Source: Candolleomyces eurysporus (Eukaryota > Basidiomycota > Agaricomycetes > Agaricales > Psathyrellaceae). Taken from it: a DNA stretch of 64,000 nt. The stretch spans positions 1-64,000 of the forward strand of contig JANBPK010000880.1 of assembly GCA_027579435.1 (NCBI GenBank). The letters are read 5' to 3'. The translations under genes and the position numbers were made by a program. Below, in pieces: positions 1 through 12,129 of this stretch. The notes beneath the pieces are model-generated. The model had not been told where the DNA came from and searched no databases. It saw only the letters and a list, made by a program, of their open reading frames with translations. Position 1 is the stretch's first letter; the number at the start of each line of letters is the position of its first letter.

Positions 1-2813
1 TTTCCATGAACAACACCTGTATCGTCACAAGCCTATCCAGTCTTCTGTAGCAGATCGCTGCTCGCTCTCGCCACCCTGGCTGGAGAAGGGAGAATGCCTT
101 TTGCAAGTATCCCACAGTTCCATCTGGCGGGTTTGAGACCCAGTCCCTGCACGAAGCTGTCATAGACCAAAATTGACGGTAACCTGCGGGAATGGGCTCA
201 GCTACTGCGCTTGGAGGAGGTCGTGAATACGCAAAGAGTTCGTTTCCCCATGCTTTCTACCTGCTGCCCGCTTGTCCGCCCGCCTTGTTCACAGACTAGG
301 TGTCGATCTGCGCCCACTGGCTCGGTCGAAACATCACAGCCCTCTTGGATTATCCCTTGCTCAGCTGGACCTATGCCCCTACGAGATCCTCAAAACAAAC
401 TACGCAGGTCTAGATAACCGCCTGCCACGACTCTGACCCCAGAAACCTCCATGCGATCACTTGGGAGGTCTTTCTCACACTGGTGAGGCTAGAGTCAATC
501 AACAATACTGGGAAGAATGATATGATCATTTTTTGGGGGGCCTATATCTTTCATTAATAGGCAAGGCTCACCACGCTCGTTTTTGCAAATTTTCGCTCAC
601 AATAAATTCCACAGCCCCGGACATATCCTCGTCTCCAGCCCCAGAAACCTCCAATCATCGGTGGTCTTTCTTCCGCCAAGGAGAATCCGATTCTGAGTGA
701 TATCTCTGAGGAATCTACATCACGCGATGATCAGTAATGTTCATTCCTCTCGTTCCCGCAAATATTCACTCACAATGAGTGATTGTACAGCGTGGGGCGT
801 TGGATATCCACTTTCCATGACTCCGACTATGGAATCCTCCATGAAGATATCCTTTGGCACTCTTCCATTCACTGGGCGAGGCCAAGGATAATCGAAATAG
901 TTTGAACGAAGCGATAATGTACCTCCACATCGCACAACATTCGGTAGGGGATTACGCTTGTTCTGTCAACACTCACTTATGATGGTATCCTCAGCTCGTC
1001 CATACGTCATAAAATATCATCCGCTTTATTGCTTGCACCTGGAAGCGGTTGTGCGTCCCGTACGACCGCTTCGGCGGAAACGATCCTTGGATATGCGAAT
1101 TGTTAGAACCCAAGCGTAGAAGATGCACCTCACTTTCCGGAGCCTTACCCACGATCTCGGCCGTCGACGTTAGGATCGAGTCGTCGTGGATCTTGACGAC
1201 GTCGCATTCCACTGTTATTCCCCCCCGGCCCCGCCCCTCCTCCCTTTTCACACTTCACCGCGCAAGTTGGCCATTGAAAGGGTCGAATGGCTCATCCCTG
1301 GCCATACAGTCCCGGCTGGTCCATCCTGTCCAATAGAAGAGAACGGAGTGTAATTTTTTCTGGCCCCGGTCTTTGTCAAGCACCCATCACTCGCCACCAG
1401 ACAGTGCAGGCTTCGATGGCCGAGTACGTTAAACAGGTCCAAGCTGCCTGCTCACTTGCTCCAAAGCCAACCCTCGACCTCCTCATTCACCTGTCCCCTC
1501 CCACTCCTGCAGTTGGAGGTTATTCCACCCAGCATCTCTCATCCGCCCGAGGAGGGACAGACAAGCATTATGGCATCATGGAAGGTCAATTCCCGGGAGA
1601 CAATGACATGTACTACATCCTGGATTGAGGAACGTGAACAGGTTACCACCACTGGTCGAACCAGGTGCAAGAGGGGCGACGTCATGAAGTTCATTTTGAT
1701 GCCTCCAAGGACCCCCTGGTCATAGCACTTGGGGGTTATTCTGCCAGTGGTCAGGAACGAGGGGTGATAAGAGATGATTTTGTTTTTTCGGAACGCCCCA
1801 GAGTTTTACGGAATTTGCCTGTCCCAAAAGCAGTCAGCTCGACATTGGAATGGAACAGCGCCTTCAGGAGCACGTTTATCACGACAAGAGGATGGCAGTC
1901 CCCCTGCGGATGATAAATAGAAGTCCAAGTTCGAGGAGGATCGCGACGAGGACGAAAACATTGTACAGAGAACGGGGGGNCGAGACGTCGTTCCCTCTAC
2001 CTGCCCTCGGACTCGCAAGAGAGGCTTCGTCGGAGGTTCAAGTCAAGGACGGAGTCCATCCTCCTGCCACCCAGTGGTACCCGACATTGCCTTACCCGCC
2101 ACATCCCAACCCCAGACATAGCATGAGTGCGCCGAACGATGCCGCCCTCAAACGGCAGTCCCAATCCTCAATCGTCACCATCGGGGCCGACACATGCCTG
2201 GTGGGACTGCGACCACCTTGGTAAGCCAAAGCTCGCCGACGTCGTCTGAGTAGGATGAGGAAGAGTCCGACAGGATGAAGTTGTAGACGCCCCCATCGAC
2301 ACCGCCTCCGCACCTTGTCAACTATAACCACGGCAGTCTGAGGCTACGCCCTTCTCCCACTTACACCAAGACGACTCCCTCCGCAACCGAGCGGAGAGGG
2401 GAGGACGTTGCATGGACGAGGGAGACATTCACCTAGGTGTGTCGGTCCTGCAGTGTAACGAGGAAGAGGAGAGTGTGTCAGTTGTCGAGTTACGAAGAGG
2501 CGAAAGGGCTCTATCGCTGGAGTCACTTGTGCTCCTTGTGTTTGGAGTTTGGGGCTACCCACCAATTCCTTACACCTCCGCACCAGCTCAGCATTTGCAA
2601 CAGAGACAGAAACGCGCAATTTAGGGCGAGTGGGACGCGCAGAACTTTCGAGACGTGGGCGGCAGGCGGTGGTACCTTTGGGAGGAAGACCCAATGACGA
2701 CAAACACGAACAAATCAATACGATGTTTCCAGGAATGGTTCCTCCACTGCGTTCAACAACCAACAATCCTATTCACCAACTCGACACTACTAAATAAAAG
2801 CAAAGCTATCGAA
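1..2813. other. No supported gene
   Basis: Both strands contain only short overlapping reading frames without recognisable domains or consistent splice sites. One unresolved base lies at 1980 after a run of G. I see no RNA gene or clear repeat here. Confidence 0.5.
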
Positions 2814-3200
2814 ATGAGCCACACCGGAAATTCAGCGGTGAGTCCTAGCCTGTCCCTGCTCACCGGCCAATTTCTAATTTCCGTTGCAGAACGGTGATTC
2901 GACCACCAATCCCCAATACCTCCCTCCCCGAATCCGTCGAATCGTCAACAACACTGTGCAGGACGGAACGGTAAGTCGTTCTCCCACCACAGTGTCTGTA
3001 AACGAACTCACCGCCAACAGCAAGCGACGCCGGCCGTAGCACCTGCGCCCGCCGTGACCACTACGCCCTCCCAAACCAGCGTTCAACCCGTGCTCGTCGT
3101 CGTCATCATCGTTGGGAACACTGGTCAAAGCGGTCAGGGAACGAGGTACCACTGCCTTCTTCTTCAACAAATCAGAGCTAATACCCACCTTAGCGCGTAG
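2814..3200 (+). CDS. Possible small three-exon gene, function unknown
   Basis: This is a tentative gene model of 94 residues. Exons are 2814-2837, 2890-2970 and 3021-3200, joined by introns with GTGAGT and GTAAGT donors and GCAG/ACAG acceptors, and the frame stays open across both junctions. The middle of the product is rich in Pro, Ala and Thr and is followed by a short hydrophobic stretch (VLVVVIIVG) that could be a weak membrane segment. I do not recognise the protein. The good donor sites and the maintained frame are the only support; an alternative last intron starting near 3148 would give a different C-terminus. It could equally be chance. Confidence 0.3.
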
Positions 3201-5424
3201 CCGTTTCGAGTGGATAGATGTGGGTAGGCAATGGTGAACCGACATATCGTAGCGAAATCGTAAAGTTTGAAGTCAAATGCGCGCTGCTAGTCTCGAAATA
3301 CGAAACCTTTTCTTGTGGACGATATTCTCTAAGATTTCAAGGACCCGTGATACCGGACTGGGTGCGCCAGCACGTTGGTTGTGCTGGAATCATTGAACTT
3401 CGACTATGACGTCCTCGCCGGTAATCCCGTTTACTTCGCCCATCCGACGTGTTTTCGGGACTTAGGTGCACATACTTCTCCAGTGAGTTATTTATCTCAC
3501 TCTCGCGTTCATTTTTTCTGTTCGTTAGTATCTGGGGCACAGGATACGCTCGCAGCACGGGTATCGTCGCACTGTCGAGTCCCGCGTCGACTTGCTCCTC
3601 CGTGTGCCCTGCTCTCCCCTCCATCTGGAACTTTGAGGCTGATCTACGCCGCAGGACCTCTGCAGCGCTGATACGGCCTCTTTTCATGCATACGCCAACT
3701 CGCGCTGGGAAGACCCTTGAAAAATGCGCGTATTTTTCTATCATTCGTCCTTCCAGCGCCGATTCGCGTTGCGAGGACATTTGCAGCGCTGAGAACGCGT
3801 TCCTAGAGCTAGAAACGAAACCAGTACCATCGCCGTCGGTTGAAAAGATCGCAATACTCAGCCCAATCCCCTCGACACTCTCGACCGTTCCTTCTTTAAT
3901 TACGATCCCTCCAGCTGAACCCACAGCAGAGCGCATCCATCTGAAAGCCGATCATTCTACTTCGCGTCCTCACCAACCTTCTCATATGTAAAACCACGCC
4001 TTCGCTGGGATAGCTGATATAATACGAGACAAGCCCCCCGNCCCCACGCCGCAAGGCCTTACCCGTACCCTCCATTTTTCGTCAAAGGGTATATTGAGCT
4101 ATCCCCAAACGCCTCCGACTTCTCATGAGACTCAGGTTTGCCAGACTGGTAGGTCTGGTGTACTCTGATCATTGCTGAGATTCGATGACAAGCTCATATC
4201 AGAACGCCAATAATGCTGTCGACGATCAGAATTATCATTACAGATCACCGCAGACAATTAGATTATCTAGCTCGACCATAACCATCATCAATGACCCTTG
4301 CTGATCAAGGCTCGTCAGCGCCCCATCAATTTTGTGATGTTGTCCCAAAGCGGCATCGTTCGGGGATGGCCACCACTGAGCGCTGAGCGCTGGCGGTACT
4401 GGAAGCGTGCCGTGGGACAGATAGATGACTGGTGCCTTATGGTCGAGCTGAATGGCACATCCTCATAAATAAAAGTGTCTCCTTGCCCTCTTTGCACATC
4501 CTCGACGGGCCATTGACCAAGGCGTTCAGATAGACGCTATGACCAGTGATCCGGTGACATCTCGCCTCTCCCCCATCTGGAATTCCAGAGTCAAGCTTCT
4601 TTCGTACTGTGCAGAGAGAGAAGCACTTCATAGGATAAAGCAGGGCGCTTGGTGTTCTGCGTACCACCCGGGCTGCGTGGGTTCTGACCGAAACCCTATC
4701 TTTTGATGGTCAGCTCAAGCCCCCATGGTAGTATTTGGAAGCGGGAGAAGAGGAAGAAGTGCGAATTCCGGCGTTTCTTACTCGAGGTCGCTGCGTGCCA
4801 AGACGGTGCCTCCGGCATCCCCAGCCATCACTCCGCCGTTCTAGTTCCGGTCAAAACGGCCTCGGAACTCGCCGTGCAACGCATCGGCCACTTCACACAT
4901 GTTCTACATGTCTAAGTGGCTGTATTGGGATGTATAGGCCACTCGAATTGGTTCGCGAACCCTCTACTCGACTTCGTGGGTTCGAACCATACCCCTTCCT
5001 ACCAATTTCGAGTTACTATAGCTCGAGCGCCTACATACATCTTCTTCTGCATCGTCTATATGTCAGCAGTTAGACGGAGTCCTTGTGCTTTGCTGCGCTT
5101 TGGGTTTCCGATATGGCTCGGATCACACCACAAATCCTGTTCACAGAACTGAAGTTGATTCAGTCATACATACGCTGGAGTATTGATGATGGACGTCCAG
5201 TGCCGTCAGATAGTCTTTCATTTGAACCCAATTTGGGACTTCGCCATCGCCTTCAAGTTTGTTCTGGGGGCTGCTGGAGCGGTTTATGACTCGGGATCGT
5301 GGAGCCGCAGCTCTTCTGGGCTAGGCTGTTAGACTATTTGAGCGGAGTCGATTCCGGTTTCATTCTTCTCACACCCTGGGCGTCCTCATTCCCCTAAGTC
5401 GAAGAATTGTCGAAGGGTCGAACT
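3201..5424. other. No supported gene
   Basis: Two long reading frames overlap on opposite strands at about 3337-3991, but neither shows a domain or splice pattern and they are probably chance. An N lies at 4041 between runs of C. The rest shows nothing I can name. Confidence 0.45.
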
Positions 5425-7482
5425 ATGGGCGATCCTACCTTTCCCGACCTCATTTTCAGCCGGGCGGCCAACGAGGCCGAGTACCTCAAGGCCTTCTGCA
5501 TCAACCCGGACGATAATCACTGCAGGCTCGGCCCTTGCCCTAACACAGACGTCACTGGCATTGGACAACAAGTATCTAGTGAGTCACAGCTTCATCTTAA
5601 CTTCCGCTCCAACTGTTCTGACAAGTGAGAGCGCAGTATATGTAACTACCATCATCTACGGTATGACCCTGGGTCCATCTTTCGTCGTAGTTCGAACTAA
5701 TACGGCCACCGTTCAGCCATGGTTCTCGCTTACATTCCGTGGCTTCATCGACCTATGCTATACGCTCACATGAGCTTGCTATATTCACTCTACATTGCTG
5801 CGCTCGTCTCCATGCTGAAAGGAGAGCTCACGAATGTAGACGGTATCTTCACTGTCGTCACCGCTGGTTCCCCCGCTTCTATTTACCTCTGGTACCTCAC
5901 CCTCCGATCCTTTTGGAACGTCAACGTCTTCCCAATTCAGCACGCTGACAAGTCTGTCCCAGCGAACAAGTCATTAGAGGTTCAGCTTACCAGAGCGATC
6001 GCGCTCGGCAGTTTCTTCTTCGAATTTGTCTTGATTGGCCTGATGTTTATCCCGACAGCGATAAAGTTTAGCCAGCCTAAATGCAATGAGCGGTATGGAA
6101 GTTACCTGTGGTATAACATCGCTTGGCAGCTTCCAGTGGCTATTCAGAGCGCCCTTATGCTCATTCTTTTCTTCATTGCGCTTGGATTAACCGGCTTGTG
6201 GACAAATAGAAGGACGTACAAAGTTCCAGCACCACGGTGAGAACTGATCCAGTCTTACTCGCCCCTACCCCTCTGGATTAATTAATTGTCGCTTGCAGAA
6301 TGCTACAGTGCCTTAGCAAAAATATCGAGGAGGAGCCCACCACTGAGCTAAAGGACAACATCGATATCATCAGTTGGACCGAGCAGGTGCTATTCGACTG
6401 CTACCCTCAGTTCATGAATCGAACTCTCTTTATCTGCCTCATAGCGGTCGTCCAGCTCTCAGCGCTTCCGGACTTCAATTATATTGTCAGCACCAAGGAT
6501 TGTCTAACAATCATTTTGATGACTTTCGGTCTCTTTCGGGAAATGCCCCGCACGAGCCAATTCAAGATATTTGTTTTGCGTATCTGGTAAGTGTCCCCCC
6601 ATTCCACGAGTCTCGTGCATTCTCAATTTCCGACAGTATTTTCCTATTCTTGGCCGGGGTCTGGGTAATTCGATACGGTGTGCTTGAGTTATTTCCCAAC
6701 AGTGCCGACTGGGTCATCTTCTTCATTGGATGCACCTCTGCGTTGTGGAGCTGGTCCCATTTCTCAACGTCGAACATGAAGATCTTTTTGCCAGCCCTCT
6801 TGTAAGTTGTCGTTCTGTCTCCACTTCCGCGCCTTACTCATGCCAGTCCACGAACAGGGTACTATTCTCAATGATCATAACAACGGCAAACGTCTTCATA
6901 GCCCTGATTGGCGATCCGAAAATTTTCCGCACCACAAGTTTCCGCCCTCCGGACGGAGAACGCTTCTCATTCTTCTCACTCAACATCTTGACTGTTGTTC
7001 TCTGGATCATATGTTGGTTGGGAACGTCCAACTGGCCGCGGGGAAAATCTCTGACATGGGACAAGTTCAAGTAAGTGAAACCGACCGCTCTCCTACATTG
7101 TCTGCTCACTGAGAGGACTGAAATATCTTTAGTAAGGCGATCTGGAGGCGTGCTCACCTTCTGAAGTTCTGCTGGATTATCCTTGGCCCGCATATCCTTT
7201 GGATTCAAGCGTCGAATAACTCGAATCCTTCGCGGCCTACTGACATGACATTCGGCCAGGTAAGCAGAATACCTCATGGATCAAAATGCTCATTACTCTT
7301 TCAATGCTCACTAGATTTTTGCGTTGATCGTGTCTACCGTCACCATTTTTACCCTGCTGGACGAAGCTAGGGAGATGAAGAAAGAAGTTTGGGCTGCGTT
7401 CTTCCAGTCCGACCTCATGCCATCTGAGGAGAAGGAACAGCCAAAGCACTACGTTCCGGTTCCTGGTTTGGTTCTGAGTTGA
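5425..7482 (+). CDS. Multi-pass membrane protein, unknown function, 8 exons
   Basis: The model encodes 552 residues from exons 5425-5578, 5637-5660, 5717-6236, 6299-6586, 6637-6801, 6858-7070, 7133-7259 and 7315-7482. All junctions keep one open frame and have GT..AG ends. The start ATG at 5425 is the first ATG of the frame that opens the conserved-looking N-terminus, which holds a Cys-rich CxxxPCP-like patch (NHCRLGPCPNTD). Many hydrophobic segments follow, for example around YAHMSLLYSLYIAAL, LVLFSMIITTANVFI and LNILTVVLWIICWLG, so I expect eight or more membrane spans. The C-terminus (DEAREMKKEVWAAFF) is short and charged. It resembles a family of uncharacterised Agaricomycete membrane proteins; no enzyme motif is visible. 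The gene looks intact and CpG-normal. Confidence 0.75.
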
Positions 7483-9318
7483 GCTAGTAGATACTGTGAC
7501 ATTTTATGACGGACAGTGCTTGCCCCCTGACCCTGCACGATTACCAAATTATCACTCACCAATGTTCCATAGACTTTACTAGCTACCTCTGTTGCTGTAT
7601 ATACGAACCGATCCGGACTGTTAACTGTCATACTATTGTGACCTACTGTGAAGGCCCATCCCGAGCACTTTCTTACAAGCAGAAACATCTTTCCCTTGCC
7701 TCATAATAATTTTGTGCTCAAAGTCTGTAGCTTACCAAACGCTTGGAGGAGGCCGTAAGCAGCCTCTGATTGTCCGGGATTCTTCAGCTTTAAATCCACG
7801 AGAGGCCCGATTTCGAGCTATGGTGTATTCCACGACACCTGGCAATCTTTTAGTTCAGCCAAGGACCACAAGACAATTTAGCTCCATTACAAGCGAAATT
7901 TGCAAACCATCCACGTATATCAGGATGAGGCCTTTGGATGCGACAACCTGGGTGCCGAACTGGGGAATGGTGCCACTTGAAATTACCCGGCCCACACCCG
8001 CAGCGCACAACTTGCTCGAGCTGTTGCCGCCCACTAACCAATCGCTACAAACGGCGATAAAATCACACTCCATGCTACCTGGCGCCGCATATGCACCTTT
8101 CTCGTCCCAACCCGTAGTAACTGTAGCGCTAGCCAGCATGCGCTGACACCATTACCCCCAGCCTTGGTGACGCCTCACCCCCTAATCAACGTCCCTGAGA
8201 CTCTGATTGGGAGACAGCGATCTCCCAATGCTTGGGTTCAGGTTCTTCAACTCAATGTCTAGGGACGTGCATCCAGAACCGCCTATCGCCCAGTTGTGCG
8301 CTCCGATATCTGGTTCTTAGAGACTCTATCTAAGTCCACTTGATACAACTCGTCCTGTGTCTGGTCTTACCGCTGTCAAGGATGTGTCACTATCGCAGTA
8401 TTGTGAGTACAGTGTATATACCGGGTCTGACAAGCGCGCAGGATTGAGCTCGAATGTAGGGTTAGGAATTGAGTCTACATGGCGGCGCTAGACATGATAT
8501 GCATTTGTAAATTCTTGTGCTATATGTTCACAATCGAATGAGAATATTCTGTCCTGAAGCCTCGCGCTGAATGCTACAGCTCAGCGTGCCTGGTATGGTT
8601 GGCAATGCGAGTCTCTTCGTAACACAGGTGACCGCGCTGTACGCTTGGCTCCTTGGTTAATCGTTTGGGACATGGTAAAGCGGGCTGAGGCACCGTCTCA
8701 TAAATCGGTTTTTATCTCTGTGATCTTACGACCGATTTCCACACCGCCTCGACCACCTCCGTTCCACTTCGATAAAGCCTCGTTACTTAGCACACAAGAG
8801 TTGAAGCCAGAAGTCCTTTGCCTTCTCTCAGTATCTTGGTGTGTCGCTTCTCCCATCAGTTTGAGTGACATACAATGATACTCCATCTCTGTAGGAGACT
8901 GTACTCATCTTGCTAGCAGATTGAAGGGTCAATCGGGCCTAGTCCGCGCCCGAAGCTGAAACTCGAGCGTTACAGCTAACAAGGTATAAGTTGGGCAGCG
9001 GCCAACAAGTGGCCATAGCCCGCTACCATTTCCGCGACATACTCATATTACAGAGAGTACAGATAACGAAAATGAGGAGTCGAACGACGGACACGAATCG
9101 AACCCTAACGAGAAAGGGATTGCTTAACACAATGTAATACAACTTATGGTGTACAAAGATAATATCATATGATATTCCATTAGCGGTAGCCGCATGCTAT
9201 ACTTTGTCGAGCAAGCCTCTCGGCATGTGGAGCCATCTGCAAGATGACAATGAGTTCAAAAGCGCAAAGTAGGAGTGTTAGTGTACTCACAAGCCGATAG
9301 ATGCGAAATCTCGCCTGC
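7483..9318. other. No confident gene
   Basis: Overlapping frames on both strands at 7712-8146 (144 codons +, 94 codons -) lack domains and introns. The minus one contains a Gly/Ser-rich stretch but has no homologue I recognise. The remaining sequence up to 9175 holds short frames only. Confidence 0.4.
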
Positions 9319-9400
9319 TCACCACCCAATCCTAAAATATGCATAAATGACTTCCTCTCCTGAGTCCGTCTCGCACTCGATAAGCTCCTTTTCATGTATC
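9176..9400. repeat. Source copy of a duplicated segment (second copy at 36.8-37.05 kb)
   Basis: This stretch, the 3' end of the methyltransferase gene plus its downstream flank, matches 36780-37030 in the same orientation with roughly three quarters identity by eye. Shared landmarks include CCATTAGCGGTAGCC near 9178 and 36781, GTGTACTCACAAG near 9281 and 36911, and TCTCGCCTGCT near 9309 and 36942. The second copy has several small insertions. Confidence 0.8.
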
Positions 9401-10403
9401 TTTAACGCTTGCTCCCCTTTCTCTTCTCCACTTTCCGGTTCCGAATCAGTCCCATCCTGCACATCCCGTCCCTTCTCCGACCGAGCAAACGGAAACACGG
9501 CTTCGATGGTCTTCGATTCCGCAGTATGGGTACGCCGGAGAGGTATCAGAAGGTGAAAGAAGGCCAATTTCCCAAGCAGCCGACACAAACAATCCCTAAT
9601 CCACATCGCATGCTCCGCCTCATAGACAATATCCGCTCCAAACACCACATCAAACGGCCGATCGAGAGGCGGTTTTGGGTTGGGCCTGGAGGGGAACGAG
9701 GACCAATCGAGTTGATGCGCAGAGCACGCTACTCTGCCTCCACCCTCCGAATTCCGTTGCAACCACCTCTACTTTGGGTTCTTCAGATGACGCTGACGAG
9801 AACTGGGTCATAATCCGTGTAACGACTAGCGAAACAAGACCCGTCCCAGCTCCCAACTCTAAAACTCTGAATGGGGACCGAACCAACCCAAACCGCTCCG
9901 GATCCTCACACACCATCTCACTTAACACACACGCCCCACCCCAAGTCTGCGCCCCAACACTCCCATAGTCTTGGATATCGAGAGGTACGTCGCGGAGGCT
10001 GACGGTGACATAGCTTCCCATATCTGAATCGCCAGGGTCGGTACCCAGCGGTGAGGGACAGGGAAAACGGAATGTGCGATGTAAAGTTCCAGCAGATGCG
10101 GTACCTGCACAAAGAGCGAGCAGCGCCGAAGCTTCGGATAGGATATGCTCCTCACCTTCGGAGCGAGATATGAGCGCTGTAAGCCAGTTGACTACATAGT
10201 TGAGCTCGAAAGTGTCTGCGCGCAGCTCGTCTTGGTTATCGTCCTCGCTAGCTGTTGCTGACTTCATTTTTCTTCGCCTGCGCGTGCCGCGAACGGGTGG
10301 ATTGTATACTTTCCGCAGGTGTTCGACGCATGATTGGAGTTTGGATGACGGTGTAGAAGAAAGGGACTGAATCGGGGGCAAGAACGAGCTGGGAGGAGGT
10401 CAT
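9319..10403 (-). pseudogene. Lysine-methyltransferase-like protein (Methyltransf_16 type), disrupted
   Basis: The sequence reads as a seven-beta-strand SAM-dependent methyltransferase of the fungal EFM/FAM86-like group, which methylates lysines on translation factors or other proteins. Visible are the SAM-binding motif FRVLELGAGTGLVSL, the acidic post-I strand VEVVAT, the motif DVVFGADIVYEAEHA, and the family-typical ending LIPLRRTHTAE ... YFRIGW followed by TGA. Two defects break it. From the ATG at 10403 the frame reaches the main frame only if the C run near 10384 had one more C. Near 9762 the frame jumps between VVAT and LQRNSEGGG, and the segment that normally joins them appears deleted, with no splice sites to explain it. 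It may be a pseudogene, a bad allele or an assembly error. Confidence 0.7.
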
Positions 10404-10938
10404 CGATTGCTGAGATTCGTGAAATTGATGGATGATTTGATCATAAACGGATCAAAGCGTCGGAGGGATTATCCCGAGGCTGCGTGTTCGATTCTGAGCG
10501 GGCTCATGGTCTTGAATCGCTTGTGCATTTCATTCGAATAGGACGCCAGAGGCTCCATCTTCACTTCAACCTCACAGAATGGTTTATGCAGAATAAGGCT
10601 GCAAGCGTATAATTCATAAGCATAGTACCTAAGCATAAAGAGGTGATCCCATTCCTACGAACAGAAGCAAACCATGTCCGACATCCTCAGATATGGGGTG
10701 AACTCTCTCATTAGAGTTTCCCCATTATATAGACAAAAGTCAAGAAGTGAGTGAGTTCTAGTCATCAGGACTCTGTTCTTGACTCGGAGGGCCCCGTTTC
10801 CCAGTCATCTAACAGTCGAGCCTTTTCAAAGTTGTAATATATGTAGTAGCAGTCCTATCCAAGTCCTATCTACCGTAGCAGAACCCATCCATCCCAAACG
10901 GCGAGAACAGAAAACACCAATTTGTCGAGGGATGCAGT
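10404..10938. other. Intergenic, nothing recognised
   Basis: This lies between the start of the methyltransferase-like gene and the 3' end of the Elp6-like gene, both on the minus strand. No coding frame or repeat is visible. Confidence 0.6.
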
Positions 10939-11956
10939 CTATAGGACGCCAACGCTAGCACCCTTTTCGAAGTACATCGGACCCGTATCAAGGAGACGAT
11001 ACTGCAGTGATGAGCTGCGCGGAATCAGCTTGACTTCCGGTACCGATGGAGGTGCAGCGAAACCGCGATGCAAGGCAATCTAAATTAGACAGGAGTAGAC
11101 CAATTCAGATCAAGGTATATCAGTTCGAGGTCATCGAATAGATGAGAAATCCTATGAACGAAAAGCACTATAGCGGGCACTCACCTCGCCGCTAACCGAG
11201 CGGTCGAACATCAATATGGTATGTACACAGCTGTAGTAACTGGGTCGTCTGGTATATCGGTAGATGATGCGATATGGTATCGGACGACCAGCGTGCATTG
11301 GGCCTAGTGAATCAGAGCGCCGGATATTACTCTCCAAAGTATATGAAGGCATAAAAGACCTCGGAGTGGGCGAGGGACTTGCCTTTCGATATAAGGTGCG
11401 TACGGCACGCACGAGCCGCATGATGTCATTTGGAGAATAGCTAGTCTATTCTAGTGTCGATACGTCGTCGAGAATCACCAGGCGATTGAACGCTTCATCA
11501 CTATGAGATACGGAGGAGATACGATGCCCGAGAGCATCGACGATGGCAACGTACACTCTTGAAAGACAAGGATTGCTCCCTGAAGCATCCCGTGTGGTCG
11601 CAGTGCCAGGGATATCGATAAATTGGATCAGCCCCGACGAGATGTGCTGAGGCAAGTTTACGTTCTAAAGTCATCATCGTTTGAAGTGAATTAGAATTGG
11701 TTTATATTTAGTGGTAGTCTCAGCGTTAGCCTACATGTTTCGATGCGATGGCCTTCCATCGTGCCAAATCCTCTGAAGCAGAAACGACGAGCACCTGTGG
11801 CCCAGCTCTGGGTTCGGACGCCTTTGGTATCCGAGACCTGGATTGGTGAGCCTTGAGATGGCTATAGACTGCTTGATGTATCAAAAAATCTGCAGGTGCA
11901 GATAGTTCATCTGCTATCAATATGCGGCGGCCTCTGAGTGGATTCTCCGCCGGCAA
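10939..11956 (-). pseudogene. Elongator complex protein 6-like gene, disrupted
   Basis: The protein resembles Elp6, a RecA-like subunit of the Elp4-6 ring of Elongator, which modifies tRNA wobble uridines. Reading down the minus strand, the start is RRILIADELSAPADFLIHQA, then after an intron NLPQHISSGLIQFID and LVILDDVSTLE, later LLQLCTYHIDVRPL, SVSGE, and a last exon ending LQYRLLDTGPMYFEKGA..GVL before TAG at 10941-10939. Introns have normal GT..AG ends. It is broken: VSTLE is followed by an in-frame TAG at about 11448 where this family usually has Trp, then the correct frame (SPNDIMRLVRAVRTL) resumes. Between VRPL and SVSGE the frame shifts and several residues are missing. The identification rests on order and spacing of motifs from memory. 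Confidence 0.6.
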
Positions 11957-12129
11957 TCAAAGGCCGGTGCTTGTTTCGGACGGCCGCGGCAAACAATTAG
12001 ACCATCGCCAAAGGCTGTGCCGCACCAAAGACTTCGATGGCGTAGGCCCATATCGGGATTCGGCGTTTTCCGAGCGCGCCATGCCGACGCCCGATGCGCT
12101 CGCCGCGCGCATTCTGGTCTTTCGTCCTT

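Noticed and set aside
3337..3991. Long overlapping reading frames on both strands (199 and 180 codons)
   Set aside because: They overlap antiparallel, show no domain, no splice pattern and no clear start context; likely chance in GC-balanced DNA.
7712..8146. 144-codon plus-strand frame and 94-codon minus-strand frame
   Set aside because: No recognisable family, no introns and no promoter signal; the minus frame has low-complexity Gly/Ser content.
9080..9120. tRNA-like T-arm text (GGTTCGATTC on the minus strand)
   Set aside because: The flanking bases cannot form a five-pair T stem, and no acceptor or anticodon stem could be found around it.
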